Assembly (NCBI GenBank): GCA_020846745.1
Contig: JADLDI010000153.1
Coordinates: forward strand, 39,395-103,394
Reading direction: 5' to 3'
Length of the DNA: 64,000 bases
Origin: Bryobacterales bacterium
GTDB taxonomy: Bacteria; Acidobacteriota; Terriglobia; Bryobacterales; Bryobacteraceae
In this document: piece after piece, positions 26,602 through 34,063 of the stretch
How positions within the stretch are numbered: the first letter of the stretch is position 1
Layout of the letters: each line of letters opens with the position of its first letter
Made by a program: the position numbers and the translations under genes
The notes under the pieces: model-generated
Told to the model about the DNA's origin: nothing
Database searches by the model: none
What the model saw: only the letters and a program-made list of their open reading frames with translations

Positions 26602-27562
26602 ACTGCTTTGTTTCACGCCGCATCATGATAGCCGGCGCCGGACCTTCTTCCACCTTGTAATCCGCCGGAATCTGGAACAGGGCCTTGGCCGGCTCTTCGC
26701 GGCTGATGTTGGTCAACCGGAAAGACGTTTCGCCAAACTGGGGATCTTTGGTCAAACTGCGCACCAGCACCTGCAAGTCCGCCGACGTCCACCGTTCTGT
26801 AGTCGTCACCAGTGCGCGATCGTTGCCGATCTCGCCTGCCGGAATGGTGTGCGAAATTCGCGAACCCTCCACCTTCAATCCTTCCATCACCTGCGACCCC
26901 AACGGCTCCGCTTTCGCGTCGTCCGCCATGCGGCGGAACATCACGTTGTGCTCCAACGGACCAACGCCCATTACTCCTCCCGCAATTGACGCCGTCATGC
27001 CGGGAGCGCCCGGACCAGGACCATGCGCGATCATCACCCGCTCCATCCGCTGTACGCGCCGCTCCGCTGTGTTCCCCGGCAGTGGTTCCCCGTTGGGCGA
27101 CGTCTTGAGCACATCCACGCCAGGCATCTTCATCTTCCGGACCGTTTTGTCTTTCTCATTCAGGATGTAGACCTCCTTCGCCACCGGATCGGTGATCGTG
27201 ACGATCTTCGGCGGTTCGCCGCCGGCCGTCCACGGCCCGATGATCGCCAGCGTTCGCTCTTCGCGCGTACGCCCCTGCGAATCGCGGGCCATCTTCGAAC
27301 TCGACTTCCGGTTGATCCGCGTTCCGTCCGCCAGCGTTTGCGTAAACTCCGAAACGCCTTCCGCCGAGTACGGAGCGCCCGTCACCAGTTTGGCCCCGAT
27401 CGCCGGCTGTGCCGAGATAAACTCAAACGTCGCCGGACCACCCTGCATGGCCACGGGCGGCAAGCTGCGGACCTCGAACCGCTCCACGCGCCCGGCTTCC
27501 TGTCCCATTAACTGTGCGGCGCCGGCGACCACACCGATCACTGTTCCGACAAAACGCTTCAT
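26600..27562 (-). CDS. Exported hypothetical protein downstream of ECF sigma operon
   Basis: The ATG at 27562 is chosen because AGGAG lies 7 bases upstream and the product begins with a signal peptide ('MKRFVGTVIGVVAGAAQL'). The 320-residue protein is rich in beta strands. Stretches such as 'GTRINRKSSSKMARDSQG' and 'EVYILNEKDKTVRKMKMP' are seen in acidobacterial secreted proteins of unknown function, broadly reminiscent of lipoprotein-sorting folds. It is the last gene of an apparent operon with the ECF sigma factor (28208-28762) and the anti-sigma-like gene (27597-28211), 34 bases from the latter. No function can be assigned. Confidence 0.75.
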   Translation of the reverse strand: MKRFVGTVIGVVAGAAQLMGQEAGRVERFEVRSLPPVAMQGGPATFEFISAQPAIGAKLVTGAPYSAEGVSEFTQTLADGTRINRKSSSKMARDSQGRTREERTLAIIGPWTAGGEPPKIVTITDPVAKEVYILNEKDKTVRKMKMPGVDVLKTSPNGEPLPGNTAERRVQRMERVMIAHGPGPGAPGMTASIAGGVMGVGPLEHNVMFRRMADDAKAEPLGSQVMEGLKVEGSRISHTIPAGEIGNDRALVTTTERWTSADLQVLVRSLTKDPQFGETSFRLTNISREEPAKALFQIPADYKVEEGPAPAIMMRRETKQ

Positions 27563-27596
27563 GTCCTTGCTCCTCATTCCTTTCATCGATGTCTTG

Positions 27597-28211
27597 CTAT
27601 CGTACAAACCTCACCGCCCGCGCCATACCGTCCTGGCCCACCAGAACATCGGCGCGAACCGTTCCGTCCACAAATTGTCCGGGGAACGCCAGTCCAAACC
27701 GGCCTAACTCGCTTCGCGGGACACGTACCCGAATTACCTGCGCCGGTACCGTGTCGTCCCAGGCCGGGAGCGGACGGAGTGGGATGAACTCCGTAACCAA
27801 TTCTCGCGGTGGCGTGTCAGCAGGGTGGCGCAAGTTTTTGGCATGCCGGGACGGCATTCCTGCCGTCCTACCCTTCTTGACAGCTGTGCCGAGGGGGCGC
27901 GCAGCAGGAGGATCCGCAACCTGCTTTGGCGCAGGAGCGACAGTACCAGCGACGGCCACTTCCACTTCCTGTTCCGACGGCGGGGCAACCGCCCTCGCGC
28001 CAGACCACTTCCATACCCCCACCGCCATGACGACCGAAGCCGCCATCGCCGCCATCACTCCCCATCTCACCGCGACGCGCCGCCGCGGCCGCACTATCCG
28101 TTCCCGCCACACCGCCATTGCCGCTGCTTCCACCGCCGGCCCGGCCTCCAGGCCCGCATCCGCATGCGCCAGCGCCCGCAGTGCCTCGGCTAATCGTTCA
28201 GACCCGTTCAT
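27597..28211 (-). CDS. Single-pass membrane protein, probable anti-sigma factor
   Basis: The start is the ATG at 28211, which overlaps the stop of the upstream ECF sigma gene (ATGA), giving 204 residues. A short cytosolic segment of about 45 residues is followed by one transmembrane helix ('WGVMAAMAASVVMAVGVW') and a Pro/Ala-rich periplasmic part. The C-terminal stretch 'VDGTVRADVLVGQDGMAR' resembles the end of TonB-type beta domains. The position directly after a sigma gene and the single helix fit an anti-sigma factor, but no zf-HC2 Cys/His motif is present. A REP-like palindrome lies within the coding sequence (27849-27868). Confidence 0.65.
   Translation of the reverse strand: MNGSERLAEALRALAHADAGLEAGPAVEAAAMAVWRERIVRPRRRVAVRWGVMAAMAASVVMAVGVWKWSGARAVAPPSEQEVEVAVAGTVAPAPKQVADPPAARPLGTAVKKGRTAGMPSRHAKNLRHPADTPPRELVTEFIPLRPLPAWDDTVPAQVIRVRVPRSELGRFGLAFPGQFVDGTVRADVLVGQDGMARAVRFVR
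27849..27868. repeat. REP-like palindrome inside the anti-sigma-like gene
   Basis: GGACGGCA and TGCCGTCC form a perfect 8-bp stem around TTCC, directly preceded by the palindrome GGCATGCC at 27839-27846. It is in frame and encodes part of the Pro-rich linker. Confidence 0.55.
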
Positions 28212-28762
28212 ACCGCACACCCCTTCCGGGACAAACGTTCCAGCAGCATGCGTTTAGCCCGGTGCACCCGCGACTTCACCGTCCCCACGGCGCACCCCAG
28301 TACCGTTGCCGCTTCGCCATGATCCATTCCCTCCAACTCACACAAAACAAGCGCCTCGCGATAAGCGCCGGGCAGGGATACGATTGCCTGCCGAAGCCGC
28401 TCCTGCGCGATTCCGTCCGCCAGCGTGTCCTCGACCGGCTTCTCACCGCTCGAGAAATCCGCATCGCCGATCTCGACAAATCCTTGTTCGTCTTCCAGTA
28501 GATTCAACAGCTTCCGCCGCGCAATCCCGATCAGAAACGAACTCAAAGCGCCGCGCTTTGCATCGAACCGGTCTAAACGGTCCACCAGCGCCACAAAGAC
28601 TTCCTGGGTCGCTTCTTCTGCCAGTACTGCCGAACCACTCATGTGAAGCACATACCGGTACACCTTTTGCTGGTACTTCCGATACAGAGCGGTCCAACAT
28701 TCCTGGCGGCCGGCTGCGGCACCGGCTATCAGAACCTCGTCACTGAGATCAACTCGCTCCAC
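28208..28762 (-). CDS. ECF-family RNA polymerase sigma factor
   Basis: The 184-residue protein has sigma region 2 at about 20-90 ('VLAEEATQEVFVALVDRLDR', the equivalent of DAEDxxQExF) and region 4 at about 120-175 ('LPGAYREALVLCELEGMDHG', 'LGCAVGTVKSRVHRAKRML'). It should direct transcription of a stress or envelope regulon under control of the anti-sigma-like protein encoded next, with which it shares a 4-base overlap. It is divergent from the histidine-kinase-like gene. Confidence 0.92.
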   Translation of the reverse strand: MERVDLSDEVLIAGAAAGRQECWTALYRKYQQKVYRYVLHMSGSAVLAEEATQEVFVALVDRLDRFDAKRGALSSFLIGIARRKLLNLLEDEQGFVEIGDADFSSGEKPVEDTLADGIAQERLRQAIVSLPGAYREALVLCELEGMDHGEAATVLGCAVGTVKSRVHRAKRMLLERLSRKGCAV

Positions 28763-28912
28763 CGTTCACTTCTTCATTCCCCGCGAGGGAGGATTTGGTT
28801 CCCAAAAATCGTCTAGAACGTTCGGCTAGTCCTATCGCGTCGCAAGTACCAGTGAAACCGATCAGTGGGTTTATTTGCGGCACCGGCTTCAGACCCGATA
28901 CTCGGATTACCG

Positions 28913-29719
28913 ATGAAGACAACCGTTGCGGCCCTCGGCTTCGCCATCTTTCTTCTTGGTATCTCATTTCTAAAGGTGCTCACCAACGTCATAGAAGGCA
29001 AGCCGATCACACTTCCTATTCTCTGCTTCGGTACCATCGCCACTATCGTCGCGCTGCTGCTGCCAGCCGCGATTCCGATTGTTGCGAAACCGCCAGCCGA
29101 ACAGGAATCATCAGTCCAGATTGCCGAAGCACCACAAACTCCTGACGCGCCACCTTTGGATCCGGCTCGGGAGGGGCACCTACAGTATTACTGCTGGGAA
29201 CTGCTCGATCACCTGACGGCTGTTAATGGCTTTGCCGAGTTGCTGCTGGAATCCGTCCCGTCGACATCGCCCTTCCGTCCGGAGCTACTGGACCTCAAAG
29301 AGGCGGGGTACCGATCTCTGCTTTCGACGATGGCCATGCAGTGGACTACGGGCATGCGTCAACCGGGCGCACGGGTTACCGCGCTCAATCACGCCATACT
29401 CGACCTGCAACCGCAACTGGAAGACATACTGCCACCGGGGACCGCGTTGAAACTCGACCTCGACCCGCAATCGGGGCTGATCTCGCACGATCGCGAGTTA
29501 TTGCAGTTACTGATCACCCTGCTGGTTTTGTCGAGTTCCGCGCCGTCCATACGCATCTCGTCGAAGCCCGGCGGTATCACCATCCAAGGCGCCGGCAGTC
29601 CACGCCTGTCGGGGCTAGTCGAGATGTGGCAAAAGCTTGGCGGCCATCTCGATAAGAGCGGCGACACGGCTGCCTTAACGGCCTCAATCGTCCGCGACCC
29701 AGCTTCTATGGGCCAGTGA
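28913..29719 (+). CDS. Degenerate membrane histidine-kinase-like protein
   Basis: With the ATG at 28913 the protein has 268 residues (a GTG at 28865 would add 16). Two transmembrane helices occupy about residues 5-22 and 33-57. A DHp/HisKA-like helix follows with H100 in 'LLDHLTAVNGFAELLLE', similar to the H-box of phosphoacceptor domains. The region after 160 has the order of a HATPase domain ('ALKLDLDPQSGLISHDREL') but the N-box is 'LLQLLITLLVLSSSA' without its Asn, and no DxGxG or GxG lid motif is seen. It is probably unable to bind ATP normally and may be a pseudokinase. Its end abuts the zinc-ribbon gene tail to tail. Confidence 0.6.
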   Translation: MKTTVAALGFAIFLLGISFLKVLTNVIEGKPITLPILCFGTIATIVALLLPAAIPIVAKPPAEQESSVQIAEAPQTPDAPPLDPAREGHLQYYCWELLDHLTAVNGFAELLLESVPSTSPFRPELLDLKEAGYRSLLSTMAMQWTTGMRQPGARVTALNHAILDLQPQLEDILPPGTALKLDLDPQSGLISHDRELLQLLITLLVLSSSAPSIRISSKPGGITIQGAGSPRLSGLVEMWQKLGGHLDKSGDTAALTASIVRDPASMGQ

Positions 29720-30835
29720 TCAGCCCTGCCGCGCGAGCATCACGATTATGATCAGGACGAAAATCGCGATTAGCACGGCGGCCGCAATCTTGCCCGCGCT
29801 ATATGGACGCTCGCCCTGTACTTCAGCTGTGCGCGCGTTCACCAGCACCTGGAACACTTTGCCTTGATACCGGTAGGCGCCCAGCCAAACGGGTAGCAGC
29901 AGGTGCTTGAATGTCACATCGAAATACTCGGGCTGCGTGCTGTTCACACGCTGCTCGTCGCCGCCAATGTCTCGCTCGATGGCCTGCCGGATCACCGGTT
30001 TCATCTGCTGCTTGGCCGCGTCGAATCCGGCCGGTAGTTCCAACTGATAGCGCTGCGCTTTGAATCCGGCCAGAAACGCCGGCTCATATGGACGTACGCC
30101 CGGCAGGTCCCACGGTTCCAGCGCTTGCAATCGACCGAGGTCCACCGACTTCGTCGCCGGCACCAGCAAATCGTCAAAACTGTTCTCTACCGTTCCCGAC
30201 GCCGGCCACCACCGCGTATGCCGCACCTGGCGCGCCACCTGCGACTGGCGCCCCTGCGCGTCCCGCACAGTTTCATAAACAGTCTCGTAGTAATACTCTC
30301 CGCGCTGGCCGGTATACTGCGTCACCACTTCCGCATCGAACGTCCAAAACGGCAGATACATCCCGCTCAACCCGTCTGGCTGGGCCATTTTTTGTAGATC
30401 GGACGGCGCAAACCACCGGCTCGCCAGCCACTGCTTCACCTCCGCGCCAGCTTTGTCCTTCGGCACCCCAAACGGCAACAACCCATCGGGCGCAATGAGC
30501 GGATCTGCCGACTTTGGTTGCACCACAATCTTCGCCGCACAAAACGGACAATCGCCCGCCACAACCGGCGGCTCAAACGTCACCACCGATCCGCAGGTGG
30601 AGCATTCCACCTGCATCGCCTTCGCCGACATCTGCGCAAACCGCGACGGATCGATGTCTTCCAGCGGATTTTCCGTGACCGCCCGCTTGACATCTTCCGC
30701 GACAGCTTGCGTCACTCCGCAGTAGGGACATCGCATCCCGCCCGTTGCCGGATCGAACTCCATGTCCGCCGAGCATCCGGCACACTTCCAGCGTTCGCCT
30801 TTGTTGGTACTACCTGCCTGCGACCCTTCCGGCAT
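29720..30835 (-). CDS. Double zinc-ribbon, C-terminally anchored membrane protein
   Basis: The 371-residue protein carries two four-Cys zinc ribbons at the N-terminus: 'CAGC...CPYC' at about 18-40 and 'CSTC...CPFC' at about 80-100. A large soluble domain follows with 'YLPFWTFDAEVVTQYTGQRG', and one C-terminal helix ('AAAVLIAIFVLIIIVML') anchors it with the bulk in the cytoplasm. Proteins of this type are widespread and sometimes labelled primosomal or TFIIB-zinc-ribbon proteins, without experimental function. No operon partner; it faces away from the tRNA. Confidence 0.7.
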   Translation of the reverse strand: MPEGSQAGSTNKGERWKCAGCSADMEFDPATGGMRCPYCGVTQAVAEDVKRAVTENPLEDIDPSRFAQMSAKAMQVECSTCGSVVTFEPPVVAGDCPFCAAKIVVQPKSADPLIAPDGLLPFGVPKDKAGAEVKQWLASRWFAPSDLQKMAQPDGLSGMYLPFWTFDAEVVTQYTGQRGEYYYETVYETVRDAQGRQSQVARQVRHTRWWPASGTVENSFDDLLVPATKSVDLGRLQALEPWDLPGVRPYEPAFLAGFKAQRYQLELPAGFDAAKQQMKPVIRQAIERDIGGDEQRVNSTQPEYFDVTFKHLLLPVWLGAYRYQGKVFQVLVNARTAEVQGERPYSAGKIAAAVLIAIFVLIIIVMLARQG

Positions 30836-30914
30836 AAGCCTTCAGTACAGCATAGAGAAGAGGGACGTGGATGGTATCATGGCCTTGTCCTGCCCCGCTT
30901 CTTTACTTCAATGC

Positions 30915-30999
30915 GGATGTGGCGAAACTGGCAGACGCGCCAGACTTAGGATCTGGTTCCCGCAAGGGAGTGGAGGTTCAAGTCCTCTCATCCGCACCA
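30915..30999 (+). tRNA. tRNA-Leu (UAG anticodon)
   Basis: The acceptor stem GCGGATG pairs with CATCCGC, the anticodon stem-loop is CCAGA-CTTAGGA-TCTGG with anticodon TAG, and a long variable arm ('TTCCCGCAAGGGAGT') marks a class II tRNA. The T-arm 'GGAGGTTCAAGTCCTCT' is canonical. Discriminator A30996 is followed by an encoded CCA at 30997-30999. Confidence 0.97.
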
Positions 31000-31094
31000 A
31001 CAACCCTGCATTCCTTCCTGTCTGCCTTCCGTGCTCCGAAGGCGGCCAATCGGAAGTCACGGCCTGGCTCCGGTAGAACTAGTACTTCCAGACC

Positions 31095-31122
31095 TTGAGC
31101 GATGTTGGAAATTTATTAGAAT
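31095..31122 (+). promoter_or_regulatory. Candidate sigma70-type promoter for PEP-CTERM gene
   Basis: TTGAGC (31095-31100) and TAGAAT (31117-31122) are separated by 16 bases, 68 bases upstream of the ATG at 31190. Confidence 0.4.
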
Positions 31123-31189
31123 CAACTGTGCGCCGGAATACGAATGTTTTACGACGCACTGTCGAAATGGAGAGGTTTCTGGAGGTTGC

Positions 31190-31912
31190 ATGAGTAGATT
31201 ATCAATGGTGGTCATCGGAGCTTTGCTCGTAATTCCTGGCGCCACTGCAGGCACCATCACTGTGGGTGGTGCACGGTCCTGGAATCAGGAGGCGGCGTTT
31301 TTCAATGAAGACGTATACAGCTTCAGCTACACGACGGGCAGTTCGCTTTTGAAGATTACCCAAATCGATGTCACGATCGGGGATGGAGTGACGCCCACTT
31401 TGTTTACAGACCCGACCATCCTCCCGCCGGGATACCTTACGTTTGGCTTTGGCGCGCTGGGCGGTTCGGCGGCGCCGGCGGCAACGGTATCGAATACGCT
31501 GGTCGACGGAGATGGGAACGGTACCGCAACTTTTGCTCCGGGTTGGCTGCTTGGCCAGGACTTCTCGTTCTCGATCGATACCGATCATGACGGCAGCGGT
31601 TCGTGTAATCTGCTGTGCCAGCTTGGCCGCGATTTCGTAACGGGAAGCGAGTTCAACAACTACGGTGGCGTCAGCTTTACCTTGCACTTCGCCGTTAACG
31701 CTCCGGGATACGAGATTGTCGGACCAAACACGATTACTGTCCCCAATGGCGGATGGACGTCCATCAACAACGACCACCTGCTTCCCTTTGGTAACTCGGT
31801 TGCCGGGGACTGGTCTGGCCAGATCGAGGTCGTACCCGAGCCGGGCACGTTCGTGCTTCTGGGCGGTGGACTGGCTGCCATCGCGTTCGCGCGGCGCCGA
31901 TTCAGCCGTTAG
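31190..31912 (+). CDS. PEP-CTERM sorted exoprotein
   Basis: The ATG at 31190 follows GGAGG by 5 bases and gives 240 residues with a signal peptide ('MVVIGALLVIPGATAG'). The mature part is beta-rich, Gly/Asn/Asp-rich and has a paired Cys ('SCNLLCQLG'). The C-terminus is a textbook PEP-CTERM signal: 'VPEPGTF', a hydrophobic stretch 'VLLGGGLAAIAFA' and the basic end 'RRRFSR'. Such proteins are processed by exosortase and linked to exopolysaccharide and biofilm; no exosortase gene is in the window. A terminator hairpin follows. Confidence 0.92.
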   Translation: MSRLSMVVIGALLVIPGATAGTITVGGARSWNQEAAFFNEDVYSFSYTTGSSLLKITQIDVTIGDGVTPTLFTDPTILPPGYLTFGFGALGGSAAPAATVSNTLVDGDGNGTATFAPGWLLGQDFSFSIDTDHDGSGSCNLLCQLGRDFVTGSEFNNYGGVSFTLHFAVNAPGYEIVGPNTITVPNGGWTSINNDHLLPFGNSVAGDWSGQIEVVPEPGTFVLLGGGLAAIAFARRRFSR

Positions 31913-31939
31913 CTCTCTCTGTTTGTTCGGAACTCATGC

Positions 31940-31970
31940 GGCTCGCCCTTGCGGCGGGCCGTTTGTTCTT
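31940..31970 (+). terminator. Rho-independent terminator after PEP-CTERM gene
   Basis: The 8-bp stem GGCTCGCC/GGCGGGCC (one G-T pair) with loop CTTGC is followed by GTTTGTTCTT. It begins 27 bases after the stop codon. Confidence 0.7.
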
Positions 31971-31978
31971 AGGGGCGC

Positions 31979-32629
31979 TTACAATCCAATCAGGTTCGGA
32001 TGGATCTTCTCCCAACCTTGCTGGAGAGCCCAAACATCCATGGCAATGGCCGCAATTTCATCCACCTCGGGAATTGCCTGCGGTTCCAAATCAACCCGAA
32101 TCACGTGCAGATAAGTGCCGCATGCGGGACAGGCTTCCGTCAGCACGTGTTTCATTGCTTCCGCACCGTGCCATTCCACTTTTTCACCACAGGCCGCGCA
32201 TTGCAGCCGTGGAAACGCCCACTCGTTGGAGCAGAGACTGCAAACCAGCGAATAAGCGGTACCGTCGTTCTGCGGGCGGAGACATGCGCAACCTGGCGGT
32301 TCGCCGCACTGTGGACACCGGTTCGAATGCCGCTCGACGGCAGCGGGCGGGTCGAGCCGCAGGAACACCCGGGCGAAGAAGCTCTCGGGGCTGCGCCGGT
32401 CTTCTCCGGAAAGATAACGGTCGACGGCAGCTTTGAGGTCGAACTCAGACATTCGCCCAGCTAAGTCCCGTAGCAGCGATGGGCCATGCGAGACGACGAT
32501 CTGCCGCAAACCCGTCCAGTCCCCTTCAAACTGAACGATCCTGGCGTAAAATTCGAGCGCTTCCTTTGCTTGAGGATAGCGCTGAGCGAGTACTAGCGCC
32601 CGCTCGGCCGCTGCGATTCCTTGTACCAC
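31979..32629 (-). CDS. fdhE: Formate dehydrogenase accessory protein FdhE
   Basis: FdhE is an iron-binding rubredoxin-like protein needed for activity of respiratory formate dehydrogenases. The C-terminal half shows its CxxC pairs ('CPQCGEPPGC', 'CSLCSNEW', 'CAACGEK', 'CPACGTYL') and the typical 'NEWAFPRLQCAACG'. The open frame runs back to 32959 but that part overlaps the cytochrome subunit gene and is not FdhE-like. The most likely start is the GTG at 32629 ('VVQGIAAAERALVLAQRY'), giving 216 residues and a 37-base overlap with the preceding gene; TTG codons slightly upstream are alternatives. At this length it is shorter than E. coli FdhE (about 309). It is the last gene of the fdn operon. 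Confidence 0.85.
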   Translation of the reverse strand: MVQGIAAAERALVLAQRYPQAKEALEFYARIVQFEGDWTGLRQIVVSHGPSLLRDLAGRMSEFDLKAAVDRYLSGEDRRSPESFFARVFLRLDPPAAVERHSNRCPQCGEPPGCACLRPQNDGTAYSLVCSLCSNEWAFPRLQCAACGEKVEWHGAEAMKHVLTEACPACGTYLHVIRVDLEPQAIPEVDEIAAIAMDVWALQQGWEKIHPNLIGL

Positions 32630-33222
32630 TTTGGATGATGCGAGGCCGCCCAAGCGGGACGGACCCAACCTTGAATCATCCCACGAAACGCCTCCGGGAC
32701 AGCGGCCGTACCCATGTAAATGTGGACAATGATCGCGCCGATCGCGCCAATGGCGGCCAGGGGATGTAGCGCTACCGCGATCAATCGCAGCGCGCGGGGC
32801 ATTTCCATCGGGAACCACAACACCACTCCCGTGGCCAGCAGCAACACCGTGAATCCGGATTGGGTCCAGAAGAGCATCTTCTGCCCGGCGTTGAACCTTC
32901 CCGATTCGGGCAATCCTTCTTCCCGGTGCATGGCATAGAGGTGCGAGTTGCGCAGCCACCTGCGGTCGTCATCATCAAGCCGCATGTACTGAGCCCAATG
33001 GCGGAACATTGCCCCTAGGACAAAGGCAAAGAAGATACCGGCCCAGGGATGTGTCATTCGCGTCACCGGGCCGCCGCCGAACACGCCGGCGAGCCAGAAC
33101 AGCTTGTGCGACCACATAGCGAGCCCCGTCAATGCCGCATATAGGAAGCACAAGGCGGCCAGCCAGTGCACTACGCGCTCAGGCGCGCTAAACCGTGAGA
33201 TCTTTTCGTCCGTTGCCAGCAT
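32593..33222 (-). CDS. fdnI: Formate dehydrogenase cytochrome b subunit (gamma)
   Basis: The 209-residue protein has four transmembrane helices and the family pattern 'RFSAPERVVHWLAALCFLYA' with a heme-ligand His, 'MTHPWAGIFFAFVLGAMF' and 'LHPLAAIGAIGAIIVHIYMG' with further ligands. It anchors the complex and passes electrons from the iron-sulfur subunit to the quinone pool. It overlaps the beta-subunit gene by 35 bases and fdhE by about 37. Confidence 0.92.
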   Translation of the reverse strand: MLATDEKISRFSAPERVVHWLAALCFLYAALTGLAMWSHKLFWLAGVFGGGPVTRMTHPWAGIFFAFVLGAMFRHWAQYMRLDDDDRRWLRNSHLYAMHREEGLPESGRFNAGQKMLFWTQSGFTVLLLATGVVLWFPMEMPRALRLIAVALHPLAAIGAIGAIIVHIYMGTAAVPEAFRGMIQGWVRPAWAASHHPKWYKESQRPSGR

Positions 33223-34063
33223 TTCCGTTCTCCGGTAATTTTTCTGCGGTGATTGGTTCGAGCGGCTCTACCGGCGCGAGTGTCTTGTACTCTCGCGGAC
33301 CGTACCTGACGTAGTGGAAGAAGGTGCCCAGAATGCCGCCGGCAAAGACCAGCGTGCCCAACCATTTGATTGGTCCCTTCCAGAGCGAAACGGTCCAAGG
33401 TATCTTCGGATCGTTGGGCAGGCCGTATTGCTGTGGTTCGGAGGCGTGCTTCAGCACATAGATCACATTCGTGCCGCCAACGCCTTGCGGGTTGTAGACC
33501 CCGGCATCGGCAAAACCGTCCGCCTGCAAGTCCTTGGCCCGAGCGTCGGCCTTTCGTAGCAACTCGTCCCGCGACCCGAACGTAAGGCAACTCGTGGGAC
33601 ATGTTTTGATGCAAGCCGGTGTAAGTCCAACCGCGGTCCGGTCCGAACAAAGCGAGCACTTATAAACCTTCTTCGCCGTCGGGCTCAGCCGGGGCACATC
33701 AAACGGGCAACCGGTAATGCAGTATCCGCAGCCAATGCAGTTATCCTGAACGATATCGACAATCCCGTTCGGACGTTGTACGATAGCGCCGGGCGCTGGG
33801 CAGGCGCGCAGGCAGCCCGGATCGGCGCAGTGCATGCACTGATACTTGGCCATCAGCCACGACATTGCGCCGTTCTGCTCGCGTTCGTTGAACTTAATCA
33901 GGTTCCAGAAGTTGGGCGCCAGGTCGGGCATCGTTTGATAGGAGCCGTCGAAGGTACCCAGCGTAAACTCCTGGTCGTTCCACTCCTGGCAGGCCACTTC
34001 ACACGCCTTGCAGCCAATGCAAACCGAGGTGTCGATTAATTTGGCAACCGTCGTTTGCGGCAT
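33188..34063 (-). CDS. fdnH: Formate dehydrogenase iron-sulfur subunit (beta)
   Basis: The 291-residue protein carries four [4Fe-4S] binding groups: 'CIGCKACEVACQEW', 'CMHCADPGCLRACP', 'CIGCGYCITGCP' and 'CSLCSDR...CIKTCP'. A C-terminal helix ('WLGTLVFAGGILGTFFHYV') anchors it in the membrane, as in FdnH/FdoH. It transfers electrons from the molybdopterin subunit to the cytochrome subunit. Its start codon overlaps the stop of fdnG by one base (TGATG). Confidence 0.94.
   Translation of the reverse strand: MPQTTVAKLIDTSVCIGCKACEVACQEWNDQEFTLGTFDGSYQTMPDLAPNFWNLIKFNEREQNGAMSWLMAKYQCMHCADPGCLRACPAPGAIVQRPNGIVDIVQDNCIGCGYCITGCPFDVPRLSPTAKKVYKCSLCSDRTAVGLTPACIKTCPTSCLTFGSRDELLRKADARAKDLQADGFADAGVYNPQGVGGTNVIYVLKHASEPQQYGLPNDPKIPWTVSLWKGPIKWLGTLVFAGGILGTFFHYVRYGPREYKTLAPVEPLEPITAEKLPENGNAGNGRKDLTV

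Noticed and set aside
30915..31189. tRNA-Leu as an integration site for a genomic island
   Set aside because: No integrase, no repeat of the tRNA 3' end downstream in the window, and gene content does not change in character after it.
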